In this document: positions 9,220-21,308 of the stretch, piece after piece
Position numbering within the stretch: the stretch's first letter is position 1
Layout: each line of letters starts with the position of its first letter
Source: Hygrocybe punicea
Taxonomy: Eukaryota > Basidiomycota > Agaricomycetes > Agaricales > Hygrophoraceae
Length of the DNA stretch: 64,000 nucleotides
Reading direction: 5' to 3'
NCBI GenBank assembly: GCA_963556145.1
Contig: OY744467.1
Coordinates: 124,001-188,000 of the forward strand
Program-made: the position numbers and the translations under genes
Notes under the pieces: model-generated
Told to the model about the DNA's origin: nothing
Database searches by the model: none
The model's input: only the letters and a program-made list of their open reading frames with translations

Positions 9220-11252
9220 CTAACTGTCCTCCATGTCCACATCCTCCATTTTCACTGAAGCCTTCTTGGCTGCATTGGCCAAGTTGATTGCAGCAACCCT
9301 TTTGTCGTACTCGGCCCAAATGGTCTCCGCGAAGTTGAACACCAGTTGCTGCTGAGGTTTCAGTGGGTATTGTGTGAAGAAAATGCAGGGGTAGGCAGGT
9401 CCGACTGCAGTGACGAAGTCGATGTGTTCGGCCCTCAGCCAGCCAGACTTCCACCTGCATGCTGCGCAGTGCAGACGCACAGAGGTGTCATCACACTTGG
9501 CCATGACCAAGACATCCCTTGGCTTGGAAGGGCACTTGGCGTTCATGCACCATCGGAATGTTATGCCAAATGCCCTCAAGCCGGGAACAGTGATTCCCAT
9601 GGAGAATGACTCATCTCTGGTGATGATGGCTTCCGAGGTATGTTTAAGACATGTGAGGTCACCAGTGAAGGACCTTCTCAATGCCTCCTTGATGTCACGA
9701 GTCTGATCCACCACTAACTCCTGAACAAACCGCAAGATCAACATGGACACGAAGGAGGGGATTGTGCTGGCACCGCTGGAGTGGTCCCGAGGGACCTCTC
9801 GGGATCGGGGACGGAATCAGACGGAAAGGTCAAGGGTGGATGGGATAGAGGTCTGTCTACTACATCCGGAAGGGCTACTGACTAAGGGATAGGTCACGTG
9901 ATCATCCAGGCACAACTACTACACCACGGAATCAAAAAATTACGTTGAATTGGCCACTGCATAACCATTCATTTGTGAGTCAACCCGTCCAAACCGATAA
10001 AGCGCTTTGGACATGCCTACGTTCAAACCAGTTCTTCCAGATGGCGGAAGTGGTCGGGAACTGTCATTGCTGGCCCACAAGACAGGAGGATCAGGGCTTT
10101 GAAGCCCACCTTTGGGGATCTCACCAGCTGCAGGAGATCCGGTCCCAAAAATTCTGTGAGAAGCTGGTTTGGATTTAGAGAGGAGCAGGAGAGAGCTATT
10201 AGAAGTTCACCTTTGTGATGGGAACAATGGCAGGATTATGTCCTCCAGCATGTTGCAGGTAACCCGTACTGACATCCAAGTGAGTGTCAATGGTTACGAG
10301 GAAATTTCCTGGGACTGGGCTGGCTCGCAGGAAATTAGTCACCTCAAGTGACATCTTCTTGGGATTGGCCGATTTAGCCTTCATTATAGTGTTGCCTAAA
10401 ACTGGTCGACCAGCTTTTCCTGGTCGACCGGTTTTAGGCAACACTACTTCATTATGAGCTTGGAGATGAGAAGCTGGCAGTCAAGGATCAGTTACTGGGT
10501 TAGATCAACTGGCCAAATAGCTGACTTACGTTGTATGGGGAATTTGTGAACTCCTCTGTCAATAAAGAATTGAGGACATCTGGGAACATATAATTGTTCG
10601 TGTTGCTGTATAGGCTGAGGGTTGTAACAGCAAGCGGCACAAGTTGTTTCTTGTAACATTGTGCAGAAAAACCTGTAATCACATACTGGGTGGGGCTATG
10701 GTAAGTTCACATAAAGCTGGTCAGGTTGAAGCTCACCTGAGGCGGAACTCTGCGTTGTTTGTTGCAGTCGGGGCAGACAAAATTCGTTTTATGGTATGTC
10801 GAAGCCAGTATGCAACCCGTTTGTTTGTCCAATTTGGAGAAATGGACTCGCCGCTCGCATACCGAACACCACTTCAGGTCAATGCCAAAATCTCGGCACA
10901 TGCTACAATACTGCTGCTGAAGTTGGATGTCAGTCTTCAATGCTTTGTCTGCTTCACTCCCAGACAATACCTCATGTTCCCCATAAGATGGAGCCTGGTC
11001 AGACTTCCTAACCAGACCTTGACCAACCGTGTCTTCCAACTGCATCTCATCACATCCAACTTCATCTGTAAAATCGGAGTCGGCCAGTATGATAGGTGCG
11101 ACTGTACCAACTATACTAAGTCCTTGAAGTCGGCGTTGCACGTTGGTGAGAGCAAGGTCCTTGTCAGCCTTCTGCTTGGCCTGCTTTGCTTGCTTCTGAG
11201 CTGAGGCACTTCCCCCAGTACTCTTTTTAGTGTTTTGCGTAGTTCGGGCCAT
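9220..11252 (-). pseudogene. zinc-finger protein of a dispersed agaricomycete family, split by a hAT miniature element
   Basis: The start is ATG at 11252 (MARTTQNTKK). Exon 1 ends at 10737 with a GTGAGC donor. It has a Lys/Gln-rich N-terminus and a cysteine cluster CSMC-CSVC-H-C-H-CPDC (about residues 120-165), resembling a PHD/RING-type zinc site. Later exons read CYKKQLVPLAVTTLSLYSNT, LLISKLIMK + AKSANPKKMSLEV, THLDVSTGYLQHAGG, and FKALILLSCGPAMTVPDHF. The last exon, 9750-9220, has a second Cys group (CMNAKC...CAAC). The His- and SCG-containing segments could form a CHAT/caspase-like dyad, but that is speculation. A 60-bp element with its 8-bp duplication (10387-10454) sits inside the exon LLISKLIMK|AKSANP; removing it restores the frame. 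Around 9775-9935 the match to the gene is poor. Confidence 0.5.
10387..10446. mobile_element. 60-bp palindromic hAT-type miniature element
   Basis: The ends are TAGTGTTGCC and GGCAACACTA, and the whole 60 bp is almost one palindrome (TAGTGTTGCCTAAAAC... paired with ...GTTTTAGGCAACACTA). It is flanked by perfect 8-bp direct repeats CTTCATTA (10379-10386 and 10447-10454), the hAT hallmark. Its terminal ten bases equal those of the 4.9-kb element at 29782-34677, so the two probably use the same transposase. Confidence 0.85.
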
Positions 11253-11365
11253 TGGTTTTGGTTGGAGTTTAAGGGGTGTAGTATTACATAATAGTTGTAT
11301 TGTATTCCAAATCAGTGTTGGAATCCTTACCGCCTTTCTACCCATCAGACATGCCTCCACGCTGA

Positions 11366-12251
11366 ATGTTTCTTTTAGAATGGCCGACTACTAACCCCAC
11401 CGAAAAGGAGTTGATTGGGGCAATGAAGAATCGGGAGTCTGTGGGTTGGACAGAGAAGGTTAACGATGTCCAGATCTACCGCACCAGAACATTGGGCACC
11501 CCATACGTCACGACATTGCCTCTGCACTACAGGAAGTATTGGGACCAGCTGAACTACATCCATGTATATTATGCAGAAGTATACCGGTGGTTAGAAGCCT
11601 GGACTGAGAAAAACGATGAGGAGCCTTTGGTCCAAGATGCTTTGGACATTCACTCACGGCATATTGTGTACTCGGCCAAGGTGAAGCAACAGATATGGGA
11701 TTACATGGAAGGGTCAGAGAGTGCCTTTGACCAACACTTTCGCATTCCGCCCTTTGATGAATGGATCATCAAAGACCAGTTTCAGTTGCACACCGCGAAT
11801 CCTGGGACATTGAAGGAACGATTGAATATGGACCGCTTCAAGCTTGATCCATTTAAACACCTGGAGTCTTTCGGTGAGTGATTTCTTATTGCCGTTGTCT
11901 GCAAAGCCATCTCACAAAGTCGAGATGCCAGAGAACGTGTTTCGAGAGATGATATGTCCAGAGTCGGAGGAAGACCTGGCTGCTTCCATTGAAGGATCAT
12001 TCCAGCACTTTGACTTGGATAAATTGATGAATGGTTTGCTCCGTGACTTGGGCATAGAAAACAAGCAGATAGCTGAGAAGAAGGGAAAAGGAGAGGCGGT
12101 TTCTGGGAAAGGGAAGGAGGTTTTGGGCAGCAAGAAAGGGCAATCTAGCTCGGCCAGACCTGGGGAGAACACAGGGTTAGGTGTGGAGGCAACACTACTT
12201 TGCCCTGCTGCAGTTCCTCTTACAATTGGAAGGCACTGCCCCAGTGCCTGA
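11366..12251 (+). CDS. hypothetical two-exon gene
   Basis: Exon 1 (11366 to about 11874) encodes an aromatic/acidic protein (YWDQLNYIHVYYAEVYRWLE; IPPFDEWIIKDQFQL) and ends at a GTGAGT donor after LESFG. The likely acceptor is near 11907-11910, followed by KPSHKVEMPENVFREMICPE and a helical acidic segment (DLDKLMNGLLRDLGIENKQI). A Lys/Gly/Ser-rich tail runs to the stop at 12251. It is divergent from the neighbouring minus-strand gene (about 110 bp between starts), so the two may share a promoter. No domain was recognised. The upstream ATG in the same frame was not resolved. Confidence 0.45.
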
Positions 12252-12355
12252 AATGGATAGTAAGTTGATATTCCGTTATACACCTGGTATTTGCTGATAG
12301 CATCTCAGCGCATAGTGCTCTGCTGTGTGGTATCTCGTCGCTAGAGAGGCTGAAG

Positions 12356-12853
12356 ATGCCCCCAACGTTGTATATCGACCCCCACATCGTGTTCGGCCAG
12401 ATGCTGGATTTCAGCAACGTCACTCATCCAATCACCCCTCCACCGATTTCTCCTTCGATCATCCCTACAATCCCTCTTTTGATCACCCCCGCGATTCCCC
12501 CTCCGATCACCCCCACAATTCCCCATTCGACCACCCCTACAATCCCCCATCCGACCACCCCTACAATCCCTGATCACCCCCCCGGCCCTTCCGCCTTCGA
12601 CCGCCCTTATCCCGACCACCCCCCGATCACTTGGCCCCCCACTCGGGGACTGTACCGTATTGATATACCCCAGGCGCCTTCATTCTCGAAGATCAGCCCC
12701 GGAAAGAACGTCCTGAATGAGATTCGTTCCCACATCCCGAACTGGTCCCAGTTACTAGATCTTGCTTATGGCCAGTTCAATCATGGATTTCCTCAACGGC
12801 CATTGTGCGGTTTGGAAGAGCGCTTGTTAATAGCGCACCAAGAGATATACTAG
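12356..12853 (+). CDS. Pro/Thr-rich hypothetical protein
   Basis: A frame from 12356 begins MPPTLYIDPHIVFGQMLDFS. It then passes through a low-complexity array of IPTIP/ITPTIPHPTT-like units (about residues 25-85) and ends with a more ordered segment (LNEIRSHIPNWSQLLDLAYG) before the stop at 12853. The repeat also opens the other two plus frames, so only the non-repetitive C-terminal part supports coding. It could be a further exon set of the gene ending at 12251. Confidence 0.3.
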   Translation: MPPTLYIDPHIVFGQMLDFSNVTHPITPPPISPSIIPTIPLLITPAIPPPITPTIPHSTTPTIPHPTTPTIPDHPPGPSAFDRPYPDHPPITWPPTRGLYRIDIPQAPSFSKISPGKNVLNEIRSHIPNWSQLLDLAYGQFNHGFPQRPLCGLEERLLIAHQEIY

Positions 12854-13795
12854 CTTGGAGTTAGTGAGCGATTCAATGCTGGCCATGGATGGCAGCCGGA
12901 ATTGGGTAAGAATATTTATTTATTAAATGTCATTTTATTTACGTTCTACAGCAATATCTCTCCCATTGACTGGGGAATATGTTGCATTTGGTACGCTGGA
13001 GTGCCCTCATCCATCGTTTCTTGCAGAGGTAAATATGAAACTTCATATTCTGTCATTTCCACAACTAATTAATATCTGCCGCTTTCTAGGTCTGTTGCGA
13101 TTTCGACGTGCTCCAAATGGTTCTAAAAGATGCGGTTGTATTGAACATTGTCCTGTCCATCCGAGGGGGACGATATGGACCGCTCGACGACCTCCTCAAA
13201 TTAATTGAATCGGACCAAATTTACGAGTTCCTGAATTGCAGCATAAGTCTCTTGTTGTTCCACTTCTAATGGTTTTTGATGTCTATGTAGCTTGCGGATG
13301 ACGTTCCCTTTAGGAGTATCATTACCACGGACATTATTCATATCATTTTTTTAGGTATACTCTCTGTCCAGAGGCATTGGCAATATGCTGCCGGCCCCTC
13401 CCAACACATTCCGTTGGATACGCGCGTTTGCGCAGCCACACTCGTAAGTCTGATAGTGGTTCATGTGCTGCATCGTTTAATGATCTGCAAAGACTATATT
13501 TGCGGTCCTTCGGGCCAAATATAACAATATCGACTTCCCTGGGGGATTCAAACCACTTTTCAATGAGATCCGGGCCAAGTTTATCGCGATGGAAGTGGAC
13601 CGATACGATATCTTGGAGGAATTCTGGGTCCATTACTCCCCTTGTGACCGGTAAAATATATTTTTAGTACTACATGCTCCATGTAAATTAAAAATAACCG
13701 GCCTGAATTTTCACTAGTAATTTTCAACGCGATGCTAAACGTGAATAATCACCCCTACGGCTATCTCATCTAATAAGTAAGCGGCATGTTCATGC
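12854..13795. other. intergenic stretch with short coding-like fragments
   Basis: No complete gene is visible. A plus-strand fragment at about 13088-13245 reads DFDVLQMVLKDAVVLNIVLS followed by GGRYGPLDDLLKLIE. A minus-strand open segment at 13633-13343 reads LIEKWFESPREVDIVIFGPK. Neither can be joined to a recognisable gene; both look like remnants. Confidence 0.3.
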
Positions 13796-16700
13796 TTGGC
13801 GTTATGTGAATTTATCTATTGTATACAGAAACCAACTACTGACAACTATTCCATGGATTGCGGCTTGGCCTTCGGTCAGATGTGCTCTTGTGGAAGAACA
13901 TTTTCTCATTTAGGTGCATTTCGGAATCATCAAAATACATGCAAGCAAAGCAAGAAAATTTTGTCAAACGTGTTGGCGAAAGCTAAGCAAGTTATGGCTG
14001 CTAGAAAGCAGAATCGTACTGTTCCTGATATGACCATCGATGTTACTAATAATAATGACCAGCAAGCTCAGCCCCCCCCCAACCACATCCCCCAGCACCC
14101 GGACACTGCCCTCCCCCCGGAAACTAATGCCCAGTTGGACGATGTGAGACCTACAAAGCGTCCCAGACGGCTACCACCCCGTTTTTGAGTGGCTGGCCTG
14201 GAGATGCACGATAGGAAGTTGAGGGATATTCTTCCACAGGCTCCTCCTGCTTTGCCCCCTGATGCTGTTGCTATTGCGACGCCAGACCCTGCACCGCCAA
14301 ATCCGCCGCCCCCACCCGCTCGGGAACAAGATGACGCTGCTACCCACCGAGTTCGTGCTAGTCTTCGGAGGATTCTCGATACTGCCAAAAACTCTTTCAG
14401 GATATTCCGGTGATACTATGCTGAGAAATTCCCTTCTCATGATCCCAAAGGTGAGTCAGACTTGTTGACCATGTCCAATATAGTCAGGTTGGGCTCTAGA
14501 CATTCACCACCGGATGAAAACTTCGGCCCATATCCCAACAAGAGCTCATTCAGATTGGGTGAATGGTACTGGAATCAAGGCAAACAGAAGTCACAACAAG
14601 ATTTTAAAGGGCTTTTGGATGTCGTAGGAGATGAGGATTTTCAGCCAGCGGAAGTTCGAGCAATGCACTGGAAGAAGATCAACAACCAGTTGGCACTCAA
14701 CGACTGGGATAAAGATGAATGGGTCGACGAGGATGCTGGGTGGCAGGGCTCACCTGTCAAGATCTCAGTCCCATTTGACCGCAATATGAGCAATCCAGGC
14801 CTTCAGGACTACGTGATAGAGAAATTTCACTATTGGCCCTTGATGTCTCTTATTCACGAGAAGATTTCACGACAATGTGATGACTCTCAATTCCATTACG
14901 AACCTTACACGCTTCTCTGGCAACCGTCTGGTGACCGGGCAGAAATTTGCCTCCATGGCGAATTGTACACATCACTGGCCTTCATTGACGCTCATAATGC
15001 TCTCCAGGATTCCCCGCCAGAACCTAACTGTGAACTTCCTCGAATTGTTGTCGCCTTAATGTTCTGGTCTGATACTACTCACCTGACAAACTTTGGAAAC
15101 ATGAAGCTCTGGCCCTTATACATGTTCTTTGGCAACGAATCAAAGTATCGACGATGTAAGCTGTCGTCCAATCTATGTGAACATGTTGCCTACTTTGAGA
15201 GGGTATACCTTCTATATCTCGTTCTCCATGCACTTTGCTGATGACCGCGCTTAGCTACCTGATGCCTTCAAAGATTTCGCGAACAAATACACCAGCAACA
15301 AGAAACTCAAGTCAGAGTTTTTGGCCCACTGTCATCGCAAATGTATTCATGCCCAATGGCGGATTCTCCTCGATGATGATTTTCTTCATGCGTATGAACA
15401 TGAAATCGTGATTGAGTGCTGTGATGGCATTTTATGAAGATTTTACCCTCAGATTTTTACTTACTCAGCGGACTATCCTGAAAAGTCATTCGCTTCTTTG
15501 CACGTTGCACAACTTTGCTCACCTGTTGTATTGCAGGATCCTTTTGGCTGACATTTGAAACTTAGGAGTATGTCCATGTCTGCATTGCACGATTCCATTA
15601 TCAAGTGTACCGCTTGTAGGCACAAAAAGGGATAGGAACGATAGGATCAAGCTGGCTCGTGTCAACGATCCTTGGTACAGGAATTTGGTCTCTCAAGCTT
15701 GACGAGCCATTTATCAGCAAAATTTCGCTGTTGACAGTGCACCCGTGGAGTGAGTGCTCAAACCTGAATCATTCGTTCCTACTTCTGGAAGTGACCTGTC
15801 AAGGCCACCAGGTGGATGAGAAGTCTGAATTTCGACTATTCTTGTAGAGTGCCTTCTCAGACCGGCTTTCTAAATTCAGTTTCAATCATTTCTTGTTATT
15901 TGTGATTGACCTTCTGCACGAGATTGAACTAGGAGTATGGAAGTGTCTTTTCATTCACCTACTTTGAATCCTGGAGTGTGTAGATGGGAATTTATTGCAC
16001 GAATTGGATCGCTGGTGGGTTTTCCGTGTTTCTATTCTGGATGTCTTCCCATTTTTTTCTAGGTTCCGACTTATCCCCAGCTTCGGGAGAGACACAATCA
16101 GATACTTCACATCCAATATGTCTGAATTGAAGAAAATGGCCGCAAGGAATTATGAAGACTTTTTACAAGTGGGTTGATGTTGTGTTTGGTATCAATATTA
16201 AAGTCTGAAGACCCTGATAGTGCGCTATTCCATTTTTTGATGGCTTATTACTGGAACCCCATAACGGGAGAATCCTTCGACTCTTGTTCACCTTCGCTCA
16301 CTGGCATGCGCTAGCCAAATTGCGGATCCACAGCGATGATACCCTTGCTATCCTTGACCGTGAAACCACAATGTTAGGGTGTCAACTCCGCGCTTTCCAA
16401 TCGCAAACTTGTTCTGCTTATGCCACATGTGAGTTGAAACGCGAGATGGACGCTAGAAAGTGTCATCAAGCAAAGCAGAAGCTGAAAGTTGGCTTATTGA
16501 CGCCAGCAGGTGGTACCCAAGAGAATACTAACCAACGCAAATGGAAAGTCTTCAGTCTACGGACTTTCAAGGCTCACTCCATAGGGGATTATGTGACTAC
16601 TATAAAAAGAATTGGCACTACAGATTTGTATACTTCACAGATTGTGAGTTTTGTCAAGTTACAACCACTGTTACGACCACTATTTGTTGATGACTTTCTA

Positions 16701-18074
16701 TTTTCACAGGGTGAACTCGAGCATCGAAGTCCCAAATCTTGGTACGGCAGGACAAGTAAGAAGAACTTCATCCGACAATTAACCCAAATTGAGCACCGGC
16801 GAGCACGTATCAGACTTATCCACCACCAGAATATGTCTATGAAGCAAACCTCTTCAGGAGCCAAGCAAATGGAATTTGTACCGAACAGTCCCGAAGCTCA
16901 TCACCATTTTGGTGTTGCTGAAAACAACCCAGAGCACATTGGTTCTTTTTTGCGGCTTCACGCTGGAGATCCAGCGGTAAAGGTAGACTTCCACACTAAA
17001 GGGGGTGCACCAGCCAGTTAATTTTCCGACAGGACTTCTGGCCGAAGCTAAAAAGACACATCTTACCTCGTATTAAAGCCGTGTTGGATGCGGAGATGCC
17101 AGTCAACAATGGTTCCATTGCATCCACTAGCTCTCGGAGCAATAGCACTGCTGAACTCGACGGTATCCATTTCAAAGGGGACTGGATTTATAGACACAAC
17201 CTTATGCGGGTTAACTACACGACATATGACATATGACATGCTCAGGACACGGTCAATCCGAATATGGATCATCACAACGTTTTACTCTTCTCTGAAGATA
17301 CCAGTTCACCACACCATCAGTATCTGTATGCTCGCATCCTCAGCATTTATCATGTCAACGTGATCTACTCTGGACCTGGCATGTTGGATTATTGTGCCCG
17401 ACACATCAAGTTTCTTTGGGTAAGATGGTTTATAAACGTGGATGATACACCGGTACAAGCTGGCTGGGACCTGTGGCGACTTGATCGTCTGCAATTCCTA
17501 CCCATGAGCGAGGAAGACGCTTTTGGTTTCGTCGACCCTAAACATGTTTTATGTGGATGCCATTTAATGCCATGTTTTTCTGCAGGAAAGCACCACGCAG
17601 ATGGCATAGGGATTTCCGCATGTGCTCAAGATTCCAAAGACTGGCACCAGTATTTTGTGGGTCGGTGAGTGATTACAAATTACTCCTCCAATTTATAATC
17701 AATTTAATGGCAGCTTCGTCGACCGGGACATGCTCATGCGTTACAACTGGGGTCTGGCACCAGGACACATCTACAGTGGCATATATTCCAAGAGCCAAGA
17801 TGGAGAAAGTATTGCAATGTTACCTCCCAGCGATTCCGAAGATGTTGATGTGGGAAACGATGATACTGGGAACGATGGGTCACCAATTGTCTCTGGAGGA
17901 GCCTGCATAGACATAGGCAACAATGTAGAGGAGTCGGATTCTAGGAACCACAACAGCTCCAAAGATAGCGAGGGCTTAGATGATGACTTAGATGAGGAAC
18001 TCCACGATGAAGCAGAGCTACTGGCAATGGACGAGATGTACGGTGATTCACAAGACATTGAGTTATATGAATAA
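13796..18074 (+). pseudogene. Plavaka-type transposase (CACTA-like DDE transposon of basidiomycetes)
   Basis: An N-terminal C2H2-like finger (CSCGRTFSHLGAFRNHQNTC, about 13887-13950) is followed by a Pro-rich linker. Next come FGPYPNKSSFRLGEWYW, WQGSPVKISVPF, the core ALMFWSDTTHLTNFGNMKLW, LYMFFGNESKYRRCK, HAQWRILLDDDFL and IFTYSADYPEK. Then come CPCLHC, the segment LLFVIDLLHEIELGVWK, FGRDTIRYFTSN, LLFTFAHWHALAKLR and the acidic C-terminus ending at 18074. This order matches Plavaka transposases. Splice junctions keep the frame (for example acceptors near 15254 and 16230). In-frame TGA codons interrupt it at 14186, 14411, 15435, 15556, 15700, 15965 and 17234, nearly all where family context expects Arg. 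The first could instead lie in an intron. It is full length but inactive. Confidence 0.75.
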
Positions 18075-18697
18075 TTAGCGGAAATATTCTTAGTATGTTT
18101 GCCCTTTGAAAATATTGATTGCGCCCTGGTGAAACTGTTTTTGTTCATTTCGATTGCCATACTCCCCCCTGAACAACCTTTGATAACAGCCGTACACCAA
18201 CAACCACTACAACGAAGTTGCATCTACACGTATGTGATTTCAGGAAGTTGGAATTTTTCGTCAGGCATGGCTTTGGTCAGTTCATTATTCGATATGGTTC
18301 TTTTCACGCGGAACAGCTATCTATCGAGAATGTTTTGCAAGGCCGTGACGTGAGTACTCTCCTCCCTCTTACTGTCCTCAGCAACTGATAATCTTCTCAT
18401 TCAACATAAGTCTCATTGACTTTTGTGCATACGCTGCTGACCTTCACTGTAGACTTCTAATGAGACATTTACATCTTTGCTGTATGTACCCTTGCCGCCA
18501 ACTGTCCAGCCGATCTGGTAGCCAGTCGGTTCCGACACAGTGTAGTCATAACGGGCTTTATGCAAGCAAGTCGAAAGAGTATCTAGGTAAGGAGGAGATT
18601 TATTACAACGAGTACAACAGAATGGTGTTTAACTACTAAGTATTTTGTTTGGCCCCAATTCTTACAGGCCATTGTTAACTACAGGATTATCCTGCAC

Positions 18698-19484
18698 CTA
18701 TGCCAATGTTGAAAAATGGTGGCCAACGAAATTTGACGACTTACGGGCAGGTGACAACGTTGTCCAAACAGGTTGCTTGTTTGGGTATTCCATTTGGTAT
18801 TCGTCCAACATATCTTCTGGAATGTAGTTCCGAGCAATTTTGTTCATGTATCGTTCCACCTTGAGTTCAGCCTTGTATTTCATGTTCTTCAATGTCAACT
18901 CATAAATTTCATGTTGTGCGATAATCAGTTCTTCTTCTTTCTTCAAAAGACGTTCTCATAAGCCCTGGACTTTGTCATCTAGACTCCAGGTGAGATATAT
19001 TCAAAAAGCGAAGATATATCAACTCACTATCACTCGCAGAAACTTCACAGTCACTCCTCTCCTCACACTCGGAACTCTCCTTGTTTGAGTCATGGCGCAT
19101 TCGTTTCCCCCTAATTCTAGATCATTTCAACTCATCGATCAGAGTTTGTAAGGCTGGTTGAATTGAATGTGTACACAGGATGGTGACCTCGATCTCACCG
19201 GGTTGCTTTCTTGATAGACGACCTTTTTGCTCAGGGTTGGACATGGTTGAAAGTGAGGTCTGAGATTTTTCTTGAAATGACCAAGTACAGTGGAGTATAT
19301 TTGCACTGTTGAATAGCCCGGTCAATACTTCCTGCGGTGATACACAGCCAGTACTGACTGTCAGCCGGTATGTCTTAACTTTACGTTTCCAAACTGGTGT
19401 CCTAAGGGTGATCCATTCTGAGATAACCCACACTCCGGTCAAGCAAACATCTGCTAATATTCCCAGGTACATTTCATAATCAAT
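18698..19484 (-). pseudogene. coiled-coil protein gene convergent to the Plavaka transposase
   Basis: Read on the minus strand, 19472-19122 gives a segment with STGCVSPQEVLTGLFNSANI and QTLIDELK, interrupted by TGA at 19122-19124. It resumes as SRIRGKRMRHDSNKESSECE plus an acidic Ser-rich part, then after a short intron SLDDKVQGL, a second TGA at 18956-18958, and ERLLKKEEELIIAQHEIYEL. The final segment is a Lys/Glu-rich predicted coiled coil ending about 18700. Both stops are TGA at expected Arg positions. The tail-to-tail arrangement with the transposase suggests an accessory gene of the same element, but I do not recognise it. Confidence 0.45.
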
Positions 19485-19768
19485 TCAACTCACCAGCCAA
19501 GGTATAAAGTCATACCAGTTGGTGGCATGTTGCATCCAAACCCACCTTTTTACCCTTTATTCATCTGGCAGCCCTTGATGTCTGACTTTGCATCCGAACC
19601 TGTTCTGTCCACTGGCTGATGGGTGTGCAATGATGCATTACAGTGTGGTTCTAGGAAGAGACTGTAATTATGTCTCGATTCTTCCCTCTGAAGACATCTG
19701 TTAAGCACCATGAATAGAATGGTCACTGATCCTCTTGTCCATCATGGATGCCATTTCAGTCGAGTCAT

Positions 19769-21255
19769 TGTTATGTGAATGTTTGTTTCACCAAGAAGTA
19801 CCGGAGTTGACTTTGTTCAGGTATCTTCTTGTTGTTCAAGGGTTTTTAATATCCAAATAACCAATCAGGAAGGGGTTGATGTAAGTATATATACTTTATG
19901 GGTGAATAGATTGTAATAGTGAGGTCTCTTCAATTAAGAATTGAGACTTTGAGTGGATATAGACAGTGATTGTAAAGTGTGATGGACTGAATGAATCAAC
20001 AGAATGTAGTGATGAGGTCTCTTCAATTAAGAAATGAGACTTTGAGTAGGTATGAATAGCAATTGTAAAGCGTGATGTAATGATGATACTAATATTCACT
20101 ACTGGAATATAAAACATGAATTAATGAATACTGATAACAATATTCACCAATTTAATATGAATTGTTCTGGTCACAGGGCCTATTCAATCAAGAGTATCTC
20201 TGGGTATTATAATATCTGACTTAAATCCGAAGCTTCAAACGCACATTGGCTACTAGTTCAGGGATATCTTTAATACCTTTTGAATACTCTGTTTTGTTTA
20301 GGATGAAACCTTAACCTTAGAAATATATCTAGCTGACTAATGCTGACTAAAGAACTGAGTGAACTGAGTGAATTCTCCTTAGTGACAAGGGGAACTCAGA
20401 GAATGATACTATCAGAGTGAACTGAACTGGATTGAGAGTGAACTGGACTGGATTGAAGCACTAGCTACTACAATGAGTGACTACTAGCACTAATAGAATG
20501 AGGGATCACACTGTGTGAACCCAACTAAGACTGACTACTATTGGTGAGGGGGGAAATCCTACTGACTACTGGAATTTGGGGGCCCTATTTATACTGTTGG
20601 GGGACAATGGGGGACTGTGAACAATAGGAAAGTGGGAACAATGGGACTGAGTCATGAGAACAATGGATGACATCAAAGAGGCTGTGATCAATGGGCTGAG
20701 TGAGCTTCTATCTCCTTTTGGACTGTTTAGAACAATGAACTGTTCAGAACAATAGTTCTCCATTGTCTTTATGTAAGCAAACTATCAATCACTCTCTGAT
20801 GCATCCTATCTTATCCTTATCTTATCATCCTCTTGTTCACATCTTATCTATTCACTTCCCATTATCTAGTTGAGCCGCTTTTTATCAATACAAGTAAACA
20901 TGATTTGTAATCAATCCATTACTGCTAATATAGGTAAGAGTACTAGTTGTGCTTGTCTCCTTGCACGCGCAATGCAGAGAAATATATAATAAATACTAAT
21001 GAGTGGGGGATGTGCCTCTGTGCACTATACATAAACGGCTAGGTCTGGACATTGCTAGTGAAGCCATGATAAATAATATGAAGATATGCATATATGCTAT
21101 TTATGTCTGTTCACTAGCATGCGTAATATGGAAATGCGTAAAATGGGTACTAATGAGTGTAGGTGTGCATTCATAGTCTTGCACTTAAATATTTAAGTCC
21201 GTGGTCCGATGGTAAACCCATGACATTACACCCAAAAACACTTGGGGTCATGACA
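19769..21255 (-). mobile_element. probable solo LTR (Ty3/gypsy-like), minus orientation
   Basis: Read on the minus strand, the segment starts TGTCATGACCCCAAGTG at 21255 and ends ...CACATAACA at 19769, i.e. TG...CA. It has a TATA box (TATAAATA, around 20586-20593) at a sensible internal position. It is AT-rich and has no coding sense. Two copies of a unit beginning GAGGTCTCTTCAATTAAG (19921 and 20014, 93 bp apart) lie near its 3' end. No 5-bp flanking duplication could be matched, so the borders are tentative. Confidence 0.4.
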
Positions 21256-21308
21256 TCGTCCACACATTTTGTAATGTGAATGTTCTCATGACAAACGGCT
21301 TGACTTGC

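Noticed and set aside
9775..9935. Insertion of another element in the zinc-finger gene (palindromic CTCGGGACC-like sequence)
   Set aside because: No clear TIR pair or target duplication could be matched; it may just be a diverged intron or exon.
19769..21255. Full-length LTR retrotransposon
   Set aside because: Only one LTR-like segment is visible; no reverse transcriptase, integrase or second LTR is nearby.
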